Below are positions 9,459-17,691 of a DNA stretch of 64,000 bases, in pieces. The position numbers and the translations under genes are program-made. The stretch covers positions 186,001 to 250,000 of the forward strand of contig JADZCR010000006.1 in assembly GCA_020851465.1 (NCBI GenBank), read 5' to 3'. Positions within the stretch are counted from its first letter, which is position 1; every line of letters starts with the position of its first letter. Under the pieces are notes generated by a model that did no database searches, was not told the origin of the DNA, and saw only the letters and a program-made list of their open reading frames with translations. Source of the stretch: Phycisphaeraceae bacterium. GTDB taxonomy: Bacteria; Planctomycetota; Phycisphaerae; Phycisphaerales; Phycisphaeraceae.

Positions 9459-9602
9459 TTATCGGCGGCCGACAGGAACGAAGGTGTTGTGAACCGTAAA
9501 GCGTTGTGTGAAGAATTCGGGATCAAACGCAGTAGCGCATTGCCGGGGTTCATGGCAGCCCAGGGCGGCGAGGATCGCGGCGATAAGAATGTGCGGCATC
9601 AT
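9459..9602 (-). CDS. 47-residue lipoprotein
   Basis: This short minus-strand frame starts with two Met codons (9602 or 9599). The peptide opens with a hydrophobic stretch ending in lipobox AALGC (cysteine 16) and continues for about 30 polar residues. GGAGG lies 8 nt before the ATG (9611-9615), and a good sigma-70-type promoter lies 52 nt upstream (9654-9681). The combination of promoter, ribosome site, signal and lipobox makes it credible despite its size. No family is recognised. It may be co-transcribed with the exported protein gene that follows it at 9264. Confidence 0.55.
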   Translation of the reverse strand: MMPHILIAAILAALGCHEPRQCATAFDPEFFTQRFTVHNTFVPVGRR

Positions 9603-9653
9603 GTCGGCATCCTCCATGCCATGCGGTGAGGCATAGGTGGCAGTTAATAATAT

Positions 9654-9681
9654 ATTTTACCAAGTCGTCAAATAAAGTCAA
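9654..9681 (-). promoter_or_regulatory. sigma-70-type promoter for the small lipoprotein
   Basis: On the minus strand TTGACT (9676-9681) and TAAAAT (9654-9659) are separated by 16 nt inside an AT-rich stretch (about 9640-9715). The predicted start near 9647 would leave a leader of about 45 nt containing GGAGG. Confidence 0.5.
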
Positions 9682-9878
9682 TAGTGTTCAATGAAAATTA
9701 TTTTTCCGTTCCTTTCATCAGCACACGCGGCGAAGTCCGGTTGAAGGTGCGGATCCGCTCGAATAGGTCGTCTGATCGAGGCTGTGCGGAAGGATGTACG
9801 GACTTCGCAGCCTGACGGCTGAAAGAGGACGGCGATTTCCGATACACTTGACCGGCTTTTCGACCTCGGGGATCGCCC

Positions 9879-11219
9879 TTGGACTTGCTGCTGATTCTCT
9901 CCGTCCCTGCGCTGATCGCGCTGAATGCCTTTTTTGTTGCCGCCGAGTACGCGGTCGTGGCGACTCGCTCGACTCATATCGACTCGCTCCGCAAGGCGGG
10001 CCGCCGTCGTCAGGCGCAGGCACTTGAAAAGCTCAAGGACAACACCGCCAATACCATCGGCACGATCCAGGTCTGTATCACCATGACCAACCTGCTGCTG
10101 GGTTGGATCGGCGAGCCGGCCATGGGGCGGTTGCTCCACGGTCTGATGGGATCGCTGGCGTCACATATCCCAGCCAATATTTTCAGGCCGGTGTCGTTCG
10201 GCATTTCCTTCATTGCCGTGACGCTGCTGACCGTCGTGTTCAGTGAGCTGCTGCCCAAGGCGTTGACGCTTCGCAACGTCGAAATCGTGGCGCGATTCAC
10301 CGCTGCCCCCGTGCTGGCTATCGGTCGGATCGTCTGGCCGATGGTCTGGCTGATGAACAAGATCGCCAACGTCGTGACGAGGCCGCTCGGTCTGGGGCGT
10401 GTCGATGAAATGGATCAGGAACACATCACCGCGGAAGAGCTGCGGCTGCTCACGACCGAAGCGGCACAGGAAGGCGAGCTGACGCCTCGTGAACGTGCTG
10501 TGATCCTCAACGCGCTGACGCTGGCTGATCGCTCAGCCCGGCAGATCATGGTCCCGCGCGTGCGGGTCTCTTATCTCGATATCAAACGCAGCATGGAGGA
10601 AAACCGCCGGATCATCAATGAGCGGCTTTATTCCCGTCTGCTCCTCTGTGACGGCTCGATCGATAATGTCATCGGTATTCTGCACACCAAGGAGTTCCTC
10701 AGCGCGTACAACGCAGCAGGGGATGTGAGCGTGCTTTCACTCATTGCCCGTCCGCCGGTCTTTGTGCCCGAAAGCACACCGATGGACAAACTGCTCTCGC
10801 TGTTTTCCGAGAAGCGATCCCAGATGGTCGTCGTGCTCGATGAATATGGCGGGGTATCCGGGCTGGTGACGCTGCGCGATGTGGTTGATGAACTGCTTGG
10901 CGTGGGGGAGCCGGCCGTGGTGCCGTCGATCTCATCCGAAGCCGGGAGTGATCTCAAGAGGCAGGAAGTTCGGACGTTCACGGTTCCCGGTGATACCGCC
11001 CGGCATGATCTGGCGACGAGGCTTGGCCGCGACTCGTGGGGCGATCATGAAACTGCGGCGACGGTGGGGGGGCTGCTCCAGGAGTGGTTGGGGCACGTGC
11101 CGGCCGTCGGCGAAGAAATTGAGATCGAGCGTGTGCGATTGCGAGTGGTCGAGGCCGACTCGCGCCGAGTGCTCCGTGTGCAGGTGACCCCGCCGGAGGA
11201 GGAAAAGGAAACCGTGTGA
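9879..11219 (+). CDS. CNNM/CorC-type membrane protein (DUF21-CBS-CorC/HlyC)
   Basis: This 446-residue protein begins with a TTG codon at 9879. CGGGG lies 6 nt upstream and the first residues enter a transmembrane helix directly. The N-terminal DUF21 region (about residues 1-180) has three to four membrane helices. A cytoplasmic CBS pair follows (around residues 205-330; PRVRVSYLD and VVVLDEYGGVSGLVTLRDVV), then a small CorC/HlyC domain at the C-terminus. Members of this family are linked to magnesium/cobalt efflux or membrane ion homeostasis and are often mislabelled hemolysins. There are no obvious partner genes nearby. Confidence 0.9.
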   Translation: MDLLLILSVPALIALNAFFVAAEYAVVATRSTHIDSLRKAGRRRQAQALEKLKDNTANTIGTIQVCITMTNLLLGWIGEPAMGRLLHGLMGSLASHIPANIFRPVSFGISFIAVTLLTVVFSELLPKALTLRNVEIVARFTAAPVLAIGRIVWPMVWLMNKIANVVTRPLGLGRVDEMDQEHITAEELRLLTTEAAQEGELTPRERAVILNALTLADRSARQIMVPRVRVSYLDIKRSMEENRRIINERLYSRLLLCDGSIDNVIGILHTKEFLSAYNAAGDVSVLSLIARPPVFVPESTPMDKLLSLFSEKRSQMVVVLDEYGGVSGLVTLRDVVDELLGVGEPAVVPSISSEAGSDLKRQEVRTFTVPGDTARHDLATRLGRDSWGDHETAATVGGLLQEWLGHVPAVGEEIEIERVRLRVVEADSRRVLRVQVTPPEEEKETV

Positions 11220-11351
11220 ATGATGAGGGGCAAACGGTGAATGACATCGCTTACCCTGCTTGCAAATATGCGACCGACTGCCGCGATGGTTGCTAGATTG
11301 CTTGTCTCACCGCTAAGCTGATCGCCGGTAATTAAGGATGGAATTTTAATC

Positions 11352-12506
11352 ATGGCCAAAACTTTTCAGGACCTGGGAGTCTTCAGCGATCTGGTCGCAG
11401 CCGCGAAAAAATCACACAAGCTTTATCCGCGCGCCAAGCCGGGCAAGGCTACGCAAAAAGCGGTGCTCGAATCGCTGGCGTTCAACCCCGGCCCGCCTGT
11501 CGCCAAAGGTGTGCGAGTGGAGCGAACATGGAAAAGCGACGGTGTCGTCGGTGAGGCGATCACCTACTCCGTCGGCTTTGGCCCTCGGACCGAGGCGTGG
11601 CTTCTGCGGCCTGCTGGCGTCAAAGGAAAACTTCCCGGCGTCGTCGCGCTGCACGATCACGGCGGGTTCAAATATTTGGGTAAGGAAAAAGTCGCCATCG
11701 GCCCGGAGGGTTCGACCAAACTTCAAAACGACTGGTTCGAACGTGTGTATGGAAACCGCGCGTTTGCCAATCACCTCGCCCAACTGGGCTTTGCGGTGCT
11801 GGTCCCCGACGTCTTCACCTGGGGAAGTCGGCGCATTCCTTTCCGAACGATCCCCGCATGGGACCGGGACATCGGCAACGCGATGCACGCCAGGGGACCA
11901 ATGGAGTCAAACCCGCCCCATCAGATGGCTGAGGAAATCAGCCGCTACAGCTGGGCTGCGGTCTTTAACGAACACACCATTCAGAAATACTGTCACGTAC
12001 TGGGTACGAGCATGGCGGGCATCATCGCCTTTGAAGATCGCGTCGCTGCGAGGCTGCTCGCTGCTCGCAAAGATGTGCTGCCCGGCGGTGTCGGTTGCGT
12101 CGGGCTTTCCGGCGGCGGGTTGCGATCGACTCTCCTTCAGGCGACCAGCCACGACATCCGGGCAGCGGTCGTTGTCGGCCTCATGAGTACCTATGAAGGC
12201 CTGCTCGATCACAACGTCGTCAGCCACACGTGGATGCTCTATCCCGATCCCGGCTGGGCACGCAGAGGTGACTGGACTGATCTGGTGAGCTGCCGCGCGC
12301 CTTCGCCGTTGATGTGTCAGTATGACAACGAGGATGCGCTCTTCACTCCCGCGGGGATGAAAGCTGCCCACAAACGCATCAGCGAAAACTACCGGTCGGT
12401 GGGCAAGCCCAAAAATTACGTCGGCGAGTTTTACCCCGGCCCGCATAAGTTCGACGTTCCCATGCAGGACTCTGCTTTCGCGTGGCTCAAAAAGAATCTG
12501 ACGTAA
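11352..12506 (+). CDS. alpha/beta hydrolase (dienelactone hydrolase-like)
   Basis: This 384-residue cytoplasmic-looking protein has no signal peptide. An alpha/beta-hydrolase core is visible: an oxyanion-type segment HDHGG at 101-105, a nucleophile elbow GLSGGG with Ser253, acidic residues in YDNEDALF around 324-331 that could supply the acid, and His365 in GPHKF. A second elbow-like GTSMAG occurs at 218-223. The long N-terminal cap and the N-terminal position of the HDHGG loop resemble the large dienelactone-hydrolase or acetyl-esterase relatives common in planctomycetes. The substrate is unknown. It stands alone. Confidence 0.8.
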   Translation: MAKTFQDLGVFSDLVAAAKKSHKLYPRAKPGKATQKAVLESLAFNPGPPVAKGVRVERTWKSDGVVGEAITYSVGFGPRTEAWLLRPAGVKGKLPGVVALHDHGGFKYLGKEKVAIGPEGSTKLQNDWFERVYGNRAFANHLAQLGFAVLVPDVFTWGSRRIPFRTIPAWDRDIGNAMHARGPMESNPPHQMAEEISRYSWAAVFNEHTIQKYCHVLGTSMAGIIAFEDRVAARLLAARKDVLPGGVGCVGLSGGGLRSTLLQATSHDIRAAVVVGLMSTYEGLLDHNVVSHTWMLYPDPGWARRGDWTDLVSCRAPSPLMCQYDNEDALFTPAGMKAAHKRISENYRSVGKPKNYVGEFYPGPHKFDVPMQDSAFAWLKKNLT

Positions 12507-12673
12507 CTCTCTTTCGCCTCCTGCTTCATCAACACTCACCACGGAACCGCCCGCATCGCTGCGGCAGAGAATAAGCGGGAGATGCTCTTGGCTCGCTTCC
12601 GCGAGAAGGTCAGCCGTCGAGCCGGTGCGCAATGGCATATCACCGGCTGATGATGATCTGGATCGAGCTGAGA

Positions 12674-12946
12674 TTACGGCCCGACATTGAAGTGACTGTT
12701 GGCGGAACGGCTTGACTGATTGGCCGGATCACCCAGCGGCAGTTGGTCGAAGCCCGCATCCGGCTCAAACGTGGCTGCGGTGTGATCCGACCACGGCTTG
12801 GTCGTCGGCGGCATCGGATGCGCCGCGGCTTGTGCTTTGTCGGCAGTTGCTTGACCGGAAGCTGTCGCTCTGGTTGCGACCCTCTCGCCGCACGACACAC
12901 TCGCAACACAAATGCACAACGCTATCAGACGGATCAGGATGCGCAT
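12674..12946 (-). CDS. small lipoprotein, unknown function
   Basis: This 90-residue protein has a signal peptide and lipobox (VASVSC, cysteine 19), then a low-complexity Ala/Thr/Pro-rich region with a PPTTKPW segment and a polar tail. GAGG lies about 6 nt before the ATG. It has no recognised domain. The composition matches the Pro/Thr linkers seen in other exported proteins of this window. Confidence 0.6.
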   Translation of the reverse strand: MRILIRLIALCICVASVSCGERVATRATASGQATADKAQAAAHPMPPTTKPWSDHTAATFEPDAGFDQLPLGDPANQSSRSANSHFNVGP

Positions 12947-12997
12947 GAGAAACCTCGATGCAATCTTTATCGGCCATTCGAGGTTGAAAATGAATGA

Positions 12998-13102
12998 TCA
13001 AACGCAGATGAGATAAGCGAGGCTGGGCTGATCGTTCACTCTGCGATGCGCGCCGGCAGATCCGACAATCCTCACACCGTCTTGCATCGTGACCTTCATC
13101 AT
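12998..13102 (-). CDS. possible 34-residue peptide
   Basis: The minus-strand frame begins with two ATG codons preceded by GGAGG at 13112-13116 (9-nt spacing) and encodes 34 residues ending in AYLICV. The ribosome site is strong, but there is no clear promoter and no similarity I can recognise. The frame is also open further upstream. It could be a real small protein or chance. Confidence 0.2.
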   Translation of the reverse strand: MMKVTMQDGVRIVGSAGAHRRVNDQPSLAYLICV

Positions 13103-13307
13103 GGTTTTGCTCCTCCGGTTCGGTTGCCTGCTCCTCGACATCATGGTGTAAGCACGGCTGCAGAAAATGTTACTGGATGGCAAGATTTGTTTTCCCCGTG
13201 CATCAGACTTGGTGGGAGTGGCCTTCGGTAACTGGCGAAAGATTTTTGAGTATTTCCACCCTATTCCCCGCGATACTTCCACGGCTGGATTCTTTTGGCT
13301 GTCTGGG

Positions 13308-13313
13308 TATTCT
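13308..13313 (+). promoter_or_regulatory. -10-like box 6 nt before the DUF2726 start
   Basis: TATTCT ends 6 nt before the ATG at 13320, the same spacing seen at several other genes in this window. The -35 region is poor. Confidence 0.25.
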
Positions 13314-13319
13314 GAGTGC

Positions 13320-13835
13320 ATGAGTGATACTCCAAAGGGCTGCCTGGGGTTCTTGTTGTCGATGTTCGGGTCTCGCTCTGAGGTGGAAGCGCCATCCACT
13401 ACGATGCCCAAGGTGCAGGTGAACCGCTATTTTGTTTCGGAGGCGGAAGCGAATTTTTTCCGCGTCCTACAGCGCTTCGTCGCAGGTCGCGCACATGTGT
13501 TGGCGCAGGTTTCACTTCGTCAGTTGGTCTGGTTTCCTGGCAATAACCGCAGCAACCAGGGCCGTGGCACTTGGCAAAGTAAGGTTGCTGCCAAGTCCGT
13601 GGACTTCGTGCTGTGCGAGTCAGCGACCCTTCGCCCGCTCGTGGCGATTGAACTGGATGAACCGTCTCATGCTGAACCTGCACGACAGTCACGAGATGCC
13701 GATGTAGAGGCGGTGTTGGATGCAGCAGGACTACCCCTGCTCCATGTGCTGACATCGCGCAACTACGACACCCGTGAGCTGGACGCAGCGCTACAACCAC
13801 ATCTGCCGGCGATGTCGGCAACACAAAAGCGATAA
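13320..13835 (+). CDS. DUF2726 domain protein
   Basis: This 171-residue protein is counted from the ATG at 13320. The longer open frame from 13167 has a poor N-terminus. The body matches the DUF2726 pattern: an early FVSEAEANFFRVL helix, a QVSLRQLV strand, VDFVLCE and VAIELDEPSH, then a segment LDAAGLPLLHV. These features resemble the restriction-endonuclease-like (PD-D/ExK) fold, with candidate catalytic Asp, Glu and Asp in the two middle strands. DUF2726 proteins are often found with DNA-processing or mobile genes. Here the surrounding 2 kb is gene-poor and contains a tRNA, so an acquired gene is possible. Confidence 0.75.
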   Translation: MSDTPKGCLGFLLSMFGSRSEVEAPSTTMPKVQVNRYFVSEAEANFFRVLQRFVAGRAHVLAQVSLRQLVWFPGNNRSNQGRGTWQSKVAAKSVDFVLCESATLRPLVAIELDEPSHAEPARQSRDADVEAVLDAAGLPLLHVLTSRNYDTRELDAALQPHLPAMSATQKR

Positions 13836-14227
13836 GCGCAGCCCTCATCGCACACCATCACCGCGAGGCGCGTGGTCCATTTACCTGCACAACATCAAGG
13901 TATATGGTCCACTTGTGGCGCAAGTAGCGAACCTCCTGTCCGTACTGCTCGGCACTTTGCCGATGTATGTTGCCGCCATTGTCAGCAAAGAGCGTATGGA
14001 TGAAGCTGTACCGCCCGTTCACCGAGGCGAAGCAGTCATGCGCCAGAAACTAGAAGCAATAGTCGACTTCCGACCGCAGCACGGAAACTTTCCGACGTGA
14101 CGAAGCAAACCCAGCCATCTTCTTTGGTCTGAATGTGGTGGTACTACCTATTTCCCCCAGGGGCTACGGTCGCCATCGTTCTGAGGTAAGTCCCCGTAAT
14201 TTGAGGTGGCAGTATGTGTTGTCCAAG
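13836..14227. other. gene-poor region with a possible decayed reading frame
   Basis: No intact gene is supported here. On the minus strand between about 13880 and 14080 one frame reads like protein (SEVDYCF, stop, FLAHDCFASVNGRYSF, then RYLRHKWTIYLDVVQVNGP) but is broken by an in-frame TAG and has no start. It may be the remnant of a small conserved gene. I cannot name the family with confidence. Confidence 0.3.
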
Positions 14228-14301
14228 TGGGCGATATAGGACTCGAACCTACGACCTCACGGGTGTGATCCGTGCGCTCTAGCCAGCTGAGCTAATCGCC
14301 C
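14228..14301 (-). tRNA. tRNA-Val (anticodon CAC)
   Basis: The minus-strand cloverleaf has acceptor GGGCGAT/ATCGCCC, the D arm GCTC/GAGC, and anticodon stem CACGG/CCGTG with loop ATCACAC, giving anticodon CAC (Val). The T arm is GTAGG-TTCGAGT-CCTAT, with the last pair a G-T wobble. The discriminator is A and CCA is not encoded. The length is 74 nt. Confidence 0.95.
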
Positions 14302-14616
14302 GCATGAGGAGACTTTAACCCTCCTCAATTAAGTCAGGATAGCTTCAGCATCGCATAGGTCAAGAATTGCCTTGATCTGCGCGGAGGCTGTTGCATGGAG
14401 TTTAGATGTTGTGGCAGCAGAATTCAGATGGTCACACAAACCATCTAAAAAGCTGCCCTCCGCCAACCCGCGACCAATCGAGATTAGTCCTCAGCAGTTT
14501 TTCAAATCGCTCCATCGCAGTCGCGAATTATCCGGCAAGATCTCGAATTGACCTGCGACCACCGGTAGCGACTTTACAACCCGGTGCAGCGTGGCAGCAA
14601 CGTGCGATGCGATCGG
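14302..14616. other. intergenic region
   Basis: This 315-bp stretch downstream of the zinc-ribbon gene and upstream of tRNA-Val holds a perfect 7-bp inverted repeat (AGATGGT/ACCATCT, about 14427-14447). No T-run follows it on either strand in the terminator sense. I see no gene. Confidence 0.4.
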
Positions 14617-14820
14617 TCAATGTGCGTGGCCGCACTCGCCGCAGATATTTGATTTTCTGGATAGTCGCTGTCCGCAACGGAAGCAGGACTGTTCCGCCCC
14701 CGGTGTGCGGGCTGGCGGACGGTTTGGTGTGGCGCAATTCGGGCAATGAGATGCGCGGCGGGGGAACTCCTTGCTGCACACTCGACAAGTGACATAAGTG
14801 GAAACAACGGTGGTGTTCAT
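14617..14820 (-). CDS. double zinc-ribbon protein
   Basis: This 67-residue protein starts at the ATG at 14820, with GAGG 6 nt upstream (a GTG 12 nt earlier is possible). It has two CxxC...CxxC zinc ribbons: CRVC with CPNC near residues 12-33, and CFRC with CGEC near residues 50-64, joined by a Pro-rich linker. Such proteins are small and soluble, and the ribbons may mediate protein or nucleic-acid contacts. The role is unknown. It is divergent from tatC. Confidence 0.65.
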   Translation of the reverse strand: MNTTVVSTYVTCRVCSKEFPRRASHCPNCATPNRPPARTPGAEQSCFRCGQRLSRKSNICGECGHAH

Positions 14821-14991
14821 CAGGTGCCTCACGAATACGTCGTGGGATAAAGAACGAATTCAGAGAGGGGAAAGTCAAGGTCAGGATCGCGTGATTGATG
14901 CAGAGATGTTTCGCCCGACGCGATCATGCAGCGGTGGGACACGGATAACTTTTCGTTTATCAGATAACCATGCGGCACACGAAGCGGTACC

Positions 14992-16116
14992 ATGCGTGAC
15001 ATGGCTCGGCCGCCCCAAGACCCTGACGATTTCACGATGAGCTTCGGCGATCATCTGGAGGAACTTCGCCGACGACTCATCTACGCGCTCATCGGCGTGG
15101 CGTTGACCTCGTGCGTGACAGCATGGTTTGGCAAGGACATTCTCTCGTGGTTGTGTCAGCCGCTTTTTGAAGCTCTCAAACAGGCCGGCTACCCGCAGCA
15201 GGTGTACAACCACTCCGTCGCGGGCAGTTTCACCGTCTGGATGAAAGTTTCGCTGCTGGCGGGGTTGACGATCAGCGCACCGTGGGTTGTGTATCAGGGG
15301 TGGCGATTTATCTCAACCGGCCTGTATGCGAGTGAGCGGAAGTTTGCGGTGTTGCTGGCGCCGTTCAGCGGCATGATGGTGCTGCTGGGAATTTTCTTTC
15401 TCTACTACGTTTTCCTGCCGGCGACGGTGTCGTTTCTGCTCTATTTCTCCGCCACGTTTCCGCCGCCGACTTCTGACGCACCCAGTTCGTTGCAGCGTGT
15501 CACCCATTTTTTCAACGACATGAATCGGCTATTCATGCCGGGAACCTGGCTTGGCGACAGCAACGCACCGGCGACGAGGCCGGGCACTCCGGCGACCCAG
15601 CCGGCGACTAATCCCGACAGCACAACATCGCACGGCGGCGGGGCGGGCTTCCGTGTACCAGTGCTTGAGCATGATCCAGCCGCACCTGCTGAGGGTGAGA
15701 TTTGGTTCAATCACTCCGCCAATCAACTCAAAATGCGCGTGGATGACAGGGACCACGTGGTCATGCTCAATCTCGGCTCGATGATGATTCCCCTGATTGA
15801 AATTAATGAATACCTCGGCCTGGTTTTCATCCTGGCGATTCTCGTGCTCATCGCGTTTCAGTTGCCTGTGGTGATGACGCTGGCTGCAGCGATCGGCCTG
15901 CTCGATCCGCGATGGGTTGCCAAATACCGCAAGCACATCGTGTTTGTCTTTTTCGTGGTCGGTGTGATCGCCACGCCTAATCAGGACTTTGTTGGAAACA
16001 TCCTTCTGCCGATCGTGATGTGGGTTCTCTTTGAGCTGGGTTTGTTGACGATGCGGCTGGCGTGGAAGAAGCGGGATATCGATGAAGGGGAGGAAGAACC
16101 GAGTGAGGCAAATTGA
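14992..16116 (+). CDS. tatC: Sec-independent protein translocase TatC with long periplasmic insertion
   Basis: This 374-residue protein is well above the roughly 250 usual for TatC. The N-terminal MSFGDHLEELRRRL signature (residues 16-29) and six membrane helices are recognisable. Between helices 3 and 4 there is an extra periplasmic region of about 110 residues (about 165-275) with a PATRPGTPATQPATN low-complexity stretch. The C-terminus is charged and acidic. TatC forms the receptor for twin-arginine substrates and works with the TatA pore protein encoded convergently at 16537. An in-frame ATG at 15001 is an alternative start. No tatB is visible. Confidence 0.93.
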   Translation: MRDMARPPQDPDDFTMSFGDHLEELRRRLIYALIGVALTSCVTAWFGKDILSWLCQPLFEALKQAGYPQQVYNHSVAGSFTVWMKVSLLAGLTISAPWVVYQGWRFISTGLYASERKFAVLLAPFSGMMVLLGIFFLYYVFLPATVSFLLYFSATFPPPTSDAPSSLQRVTHFFNDMNRLFMPGTWLGDSNAPATRPGTPATQPATNPDSTTSHGGGAGFRVPVLEHDPAAPAEGEIWFNHSANQLKMRVDDRDHVVMLNLGSMMIPLIEINEYLGLVFILAILVLIAFQLPVVMTLAAAIGLLDPRWVAKYRKHIVFVFFVVGVIATPNQDFVGNILLPIVMWVLFELGLLTMRLAWKKRDIDEGEEEPSEAN

Positions 16117-16154
16117 CGCACATGCCGAGCAGGGGAATCGGCATCGTCATGCGT
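16116..16154. terminator. hairpin between convergent tatC and tatA
   Basis: An imperfect inverted repeat (outer ACGCA/TGCGT, inner ATGCCGA/TCGGCAT, 9-nt loop) lies directly after the tatC stop. There is no T-run, so it may be a bidirectional or factor-assisted terminator. Confidence 0.35.
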
Positions 16155-16198
16155 TGAGGTACTTGAGGCTGAGCGTTTTTGCTGCGACGGACGGATGA

Positions 16199-16537
16199 TC
16201 ACGTCTTGGGGTTGTTTTCAGAGAGCTTGGCTTGAGCGGTATTAAGCTCTTCACGCATGCGACGCATTTCCTCACGCATGGCAGCCATCTCTGACTCGCT
16301 GCTGGCAGAGGTGGACGCATTGCTCTGATCGGCAATTTGGCGGGAGGATGCGGTGTTCTCGACGCGGGCCTGCGGCTGGCTGGGCGTGTTGGGGTTGATC
16401 TGGTCCTCGATCCCCGACAAGCCTTTCTTGAATTCGACGATACCTCTACCCATGTTTTTGCCTACTTCAGGCAGCCGCTTACCGAAGATGAGCAGGCCGA
16501 CGAAGGCAAGAACAAGCAGCATCCACCAGTCGCCCAT
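16199..16537 (-). CDS. tatA: Sec-independent protein translocase TatA
   Basis: This 112-residue protein starts at the ATG at 16537, which has GGAG 6 nt upstream. An open extension to 16573 has no function evident. A single N-terminal membrane helix (MLLVLAFVGLLIFG) is followed by the conserved KRLPEVGKNMGRGIVEFKKG amphipathic helix of TatA, then a longer-than-usual polar tail with a coiled-coil stretch (MREEMRRMREELNTAQAKL). TatA multimers form the transport path recruited by TatC. The TatA-like hinge (FGKRLPEVGK) argues for TatA over TatB. Confidence 0.93.
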   Translation of the reverse strand: MGDWWMLLVLAFVGLLIFGKRLPEVGKNMGRGIVEFKKGLSGIEDQINPNTPSQPQARVENTASSRQIADQSNASTSASSESEMAAMREEMRRMREELNTAQAKLSENNPKT

Positions 16538-16572
16538 GACGATCTCCAAAAAGAGGAACCTGACCGAGGCCA

Positions 16573-16578
16573 ATTATA
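16573..16578 (-). promoter_or_regulatory. -10 box for tatA
   Basis: A perfect TATAAT on the minus strand lies 35 nt upstream of the tatA ATG, leaving a leader of about 30 nt that includes the GGAG ribosome site. The -35 is weak. Confidence 0.4.
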
Positions 16579-16810
16579 CGGTTCGGATATCAGGATACGA
16601 AAGTATAGCCGGGAATGTCGTTTTGTGTCTCAATCCGAGCAAAGCGCAAATATTCACCGCAGCGGTAAACGTGCTTCTCTTGAGGAAATGTCCCGGCTTG
16701 ATCAGAGAGCGAGAGCATTATAAACTTCTCGACTCGCGGCATGGCGTAGGGTACGCCGCGTCATCACCTCGGCCGCCCCGCGGCCTTCACGTTAGCACGG
16801 AGCGTTTGAA

Positions 16811-17467
16811 GTGGCCAAAAAGACCACCGGCAAGAAAAAAACCGCGGCCCGTCCGGCTGTGAAAACCGCCCCCAAGCCTAAGCCCAAGGCCAAGCCCGCG
16901 ACAAAGGTCGTCAAAAAGCCCGGCAAAACCGCTGTCGTCGCTTCCAAAGCTCCCAAGCCAGCTCCCAAGACCAAGGCTCCTTCCTTCGTCAAGCCGTCGG
17001 TTGTCGAAATCAAGCGAGTGGCTGTGAAGGAGCAGGCGGAAGAGACGCAGCTCAAGGAAGTCGCGCTGACCGAGGACGAGCTTCGTAAGGTTAAGACCGG
17101 TCTGACCAAGAAAGACCTGGAGCACTACCGCGAATTGCTCATGCAAAAGCGCGCTGAGATTCTCGGCGATGTCGCATCGCTTGAAACCGATGCCCGCAAC
17201 AACGGCGGCAACCTGTCCAACATGCCGCTCCATATGGCCGACATCGGGTCCGACAACTACGAGCAGGAGTTCACGCTCGGTCTGGTGGAGAGCGAGCGAA
17301 AATTGCTCCAGGAAATCAACGAAGCACTGCTGCGCATCAAAGCGGGTACTTATGGCGTGTGCGTTGAAATGGGTGTGCCGATCGCCAAGGCGCGGCTCGA
17401 CGCAAAACCCTGGGCGAAACACTGCATCGAGGCGGCACGGTTACTCGAACGCACCGGTATGCGTTAA
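16811..17467 (+). CDS. DksA/TraR-like protein with Lys/Ala/Pro tail and degenerate zinc site
   Basis: This 218-residue protein starts with GTG, with GGAG 8 nt upstream. The first 75 or so residues are Lys/Ala/Pro-rich repeats resembling histone H1 tails. A coiled-coil follows (about residues 95-180), then a C-terminal DksA/TraR-type domain. In that domain the canonical C-x-x-C...C-x-x-C zinc finger is reduced: YGVCVEM keeps the first Cys but has Met for the second, and HCIEAA keeps the third but has Ala for the fourth. DksA family proteins bind RNA polymerase with ppGpp. The extra basic tail suggests DNA or RNA binding as well. Confidence 0.8.
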   Translation: MAKKTTGKKKTAARPAVKTAPKPKPKAKPATKVVKKPGKTAVVASKAPKPAPKTKAPSFVKPSVVEIKRVAVKEQAEETQLKEVALTEDELRKVKTGLTKKDLEHYRELLMQKRAEILGDVASLETDARNNGGNLSNMPLHMADIGSDNYEQEFTLGLVESERKLLQEINEALLRIKAGTYGVCVEMGVPIAKARLDAKPWAKHCIEAARLLERTGMR

Positions 17468-17691
17468 CCGATCCGGTTTTCATTGAGCTGATAACAAGCC
17501 CTTCGCTTACATCGCATTTCCTGCTTTAAGCGGTGTGCGATTCGCGTCATGGTCTGCGCGTAGTGAGGCCAGCCATCGCGTGATGATGTGGCGCGACGTT
17601 TCCCTGCGGGGCTTGGCGGGCAGCTGCGCCAGTTGCATCTTCCGAGTCCTAGCCCGAAACTAGTTGCCCTTACTTCATTGAGGTTTATGCA

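Noticed and set aside
14427..14447. Inverted repeat as terminator of the zinc-ribbon gene
   Set aside because: No T-run follows on the minus strand in the direction of transcription.
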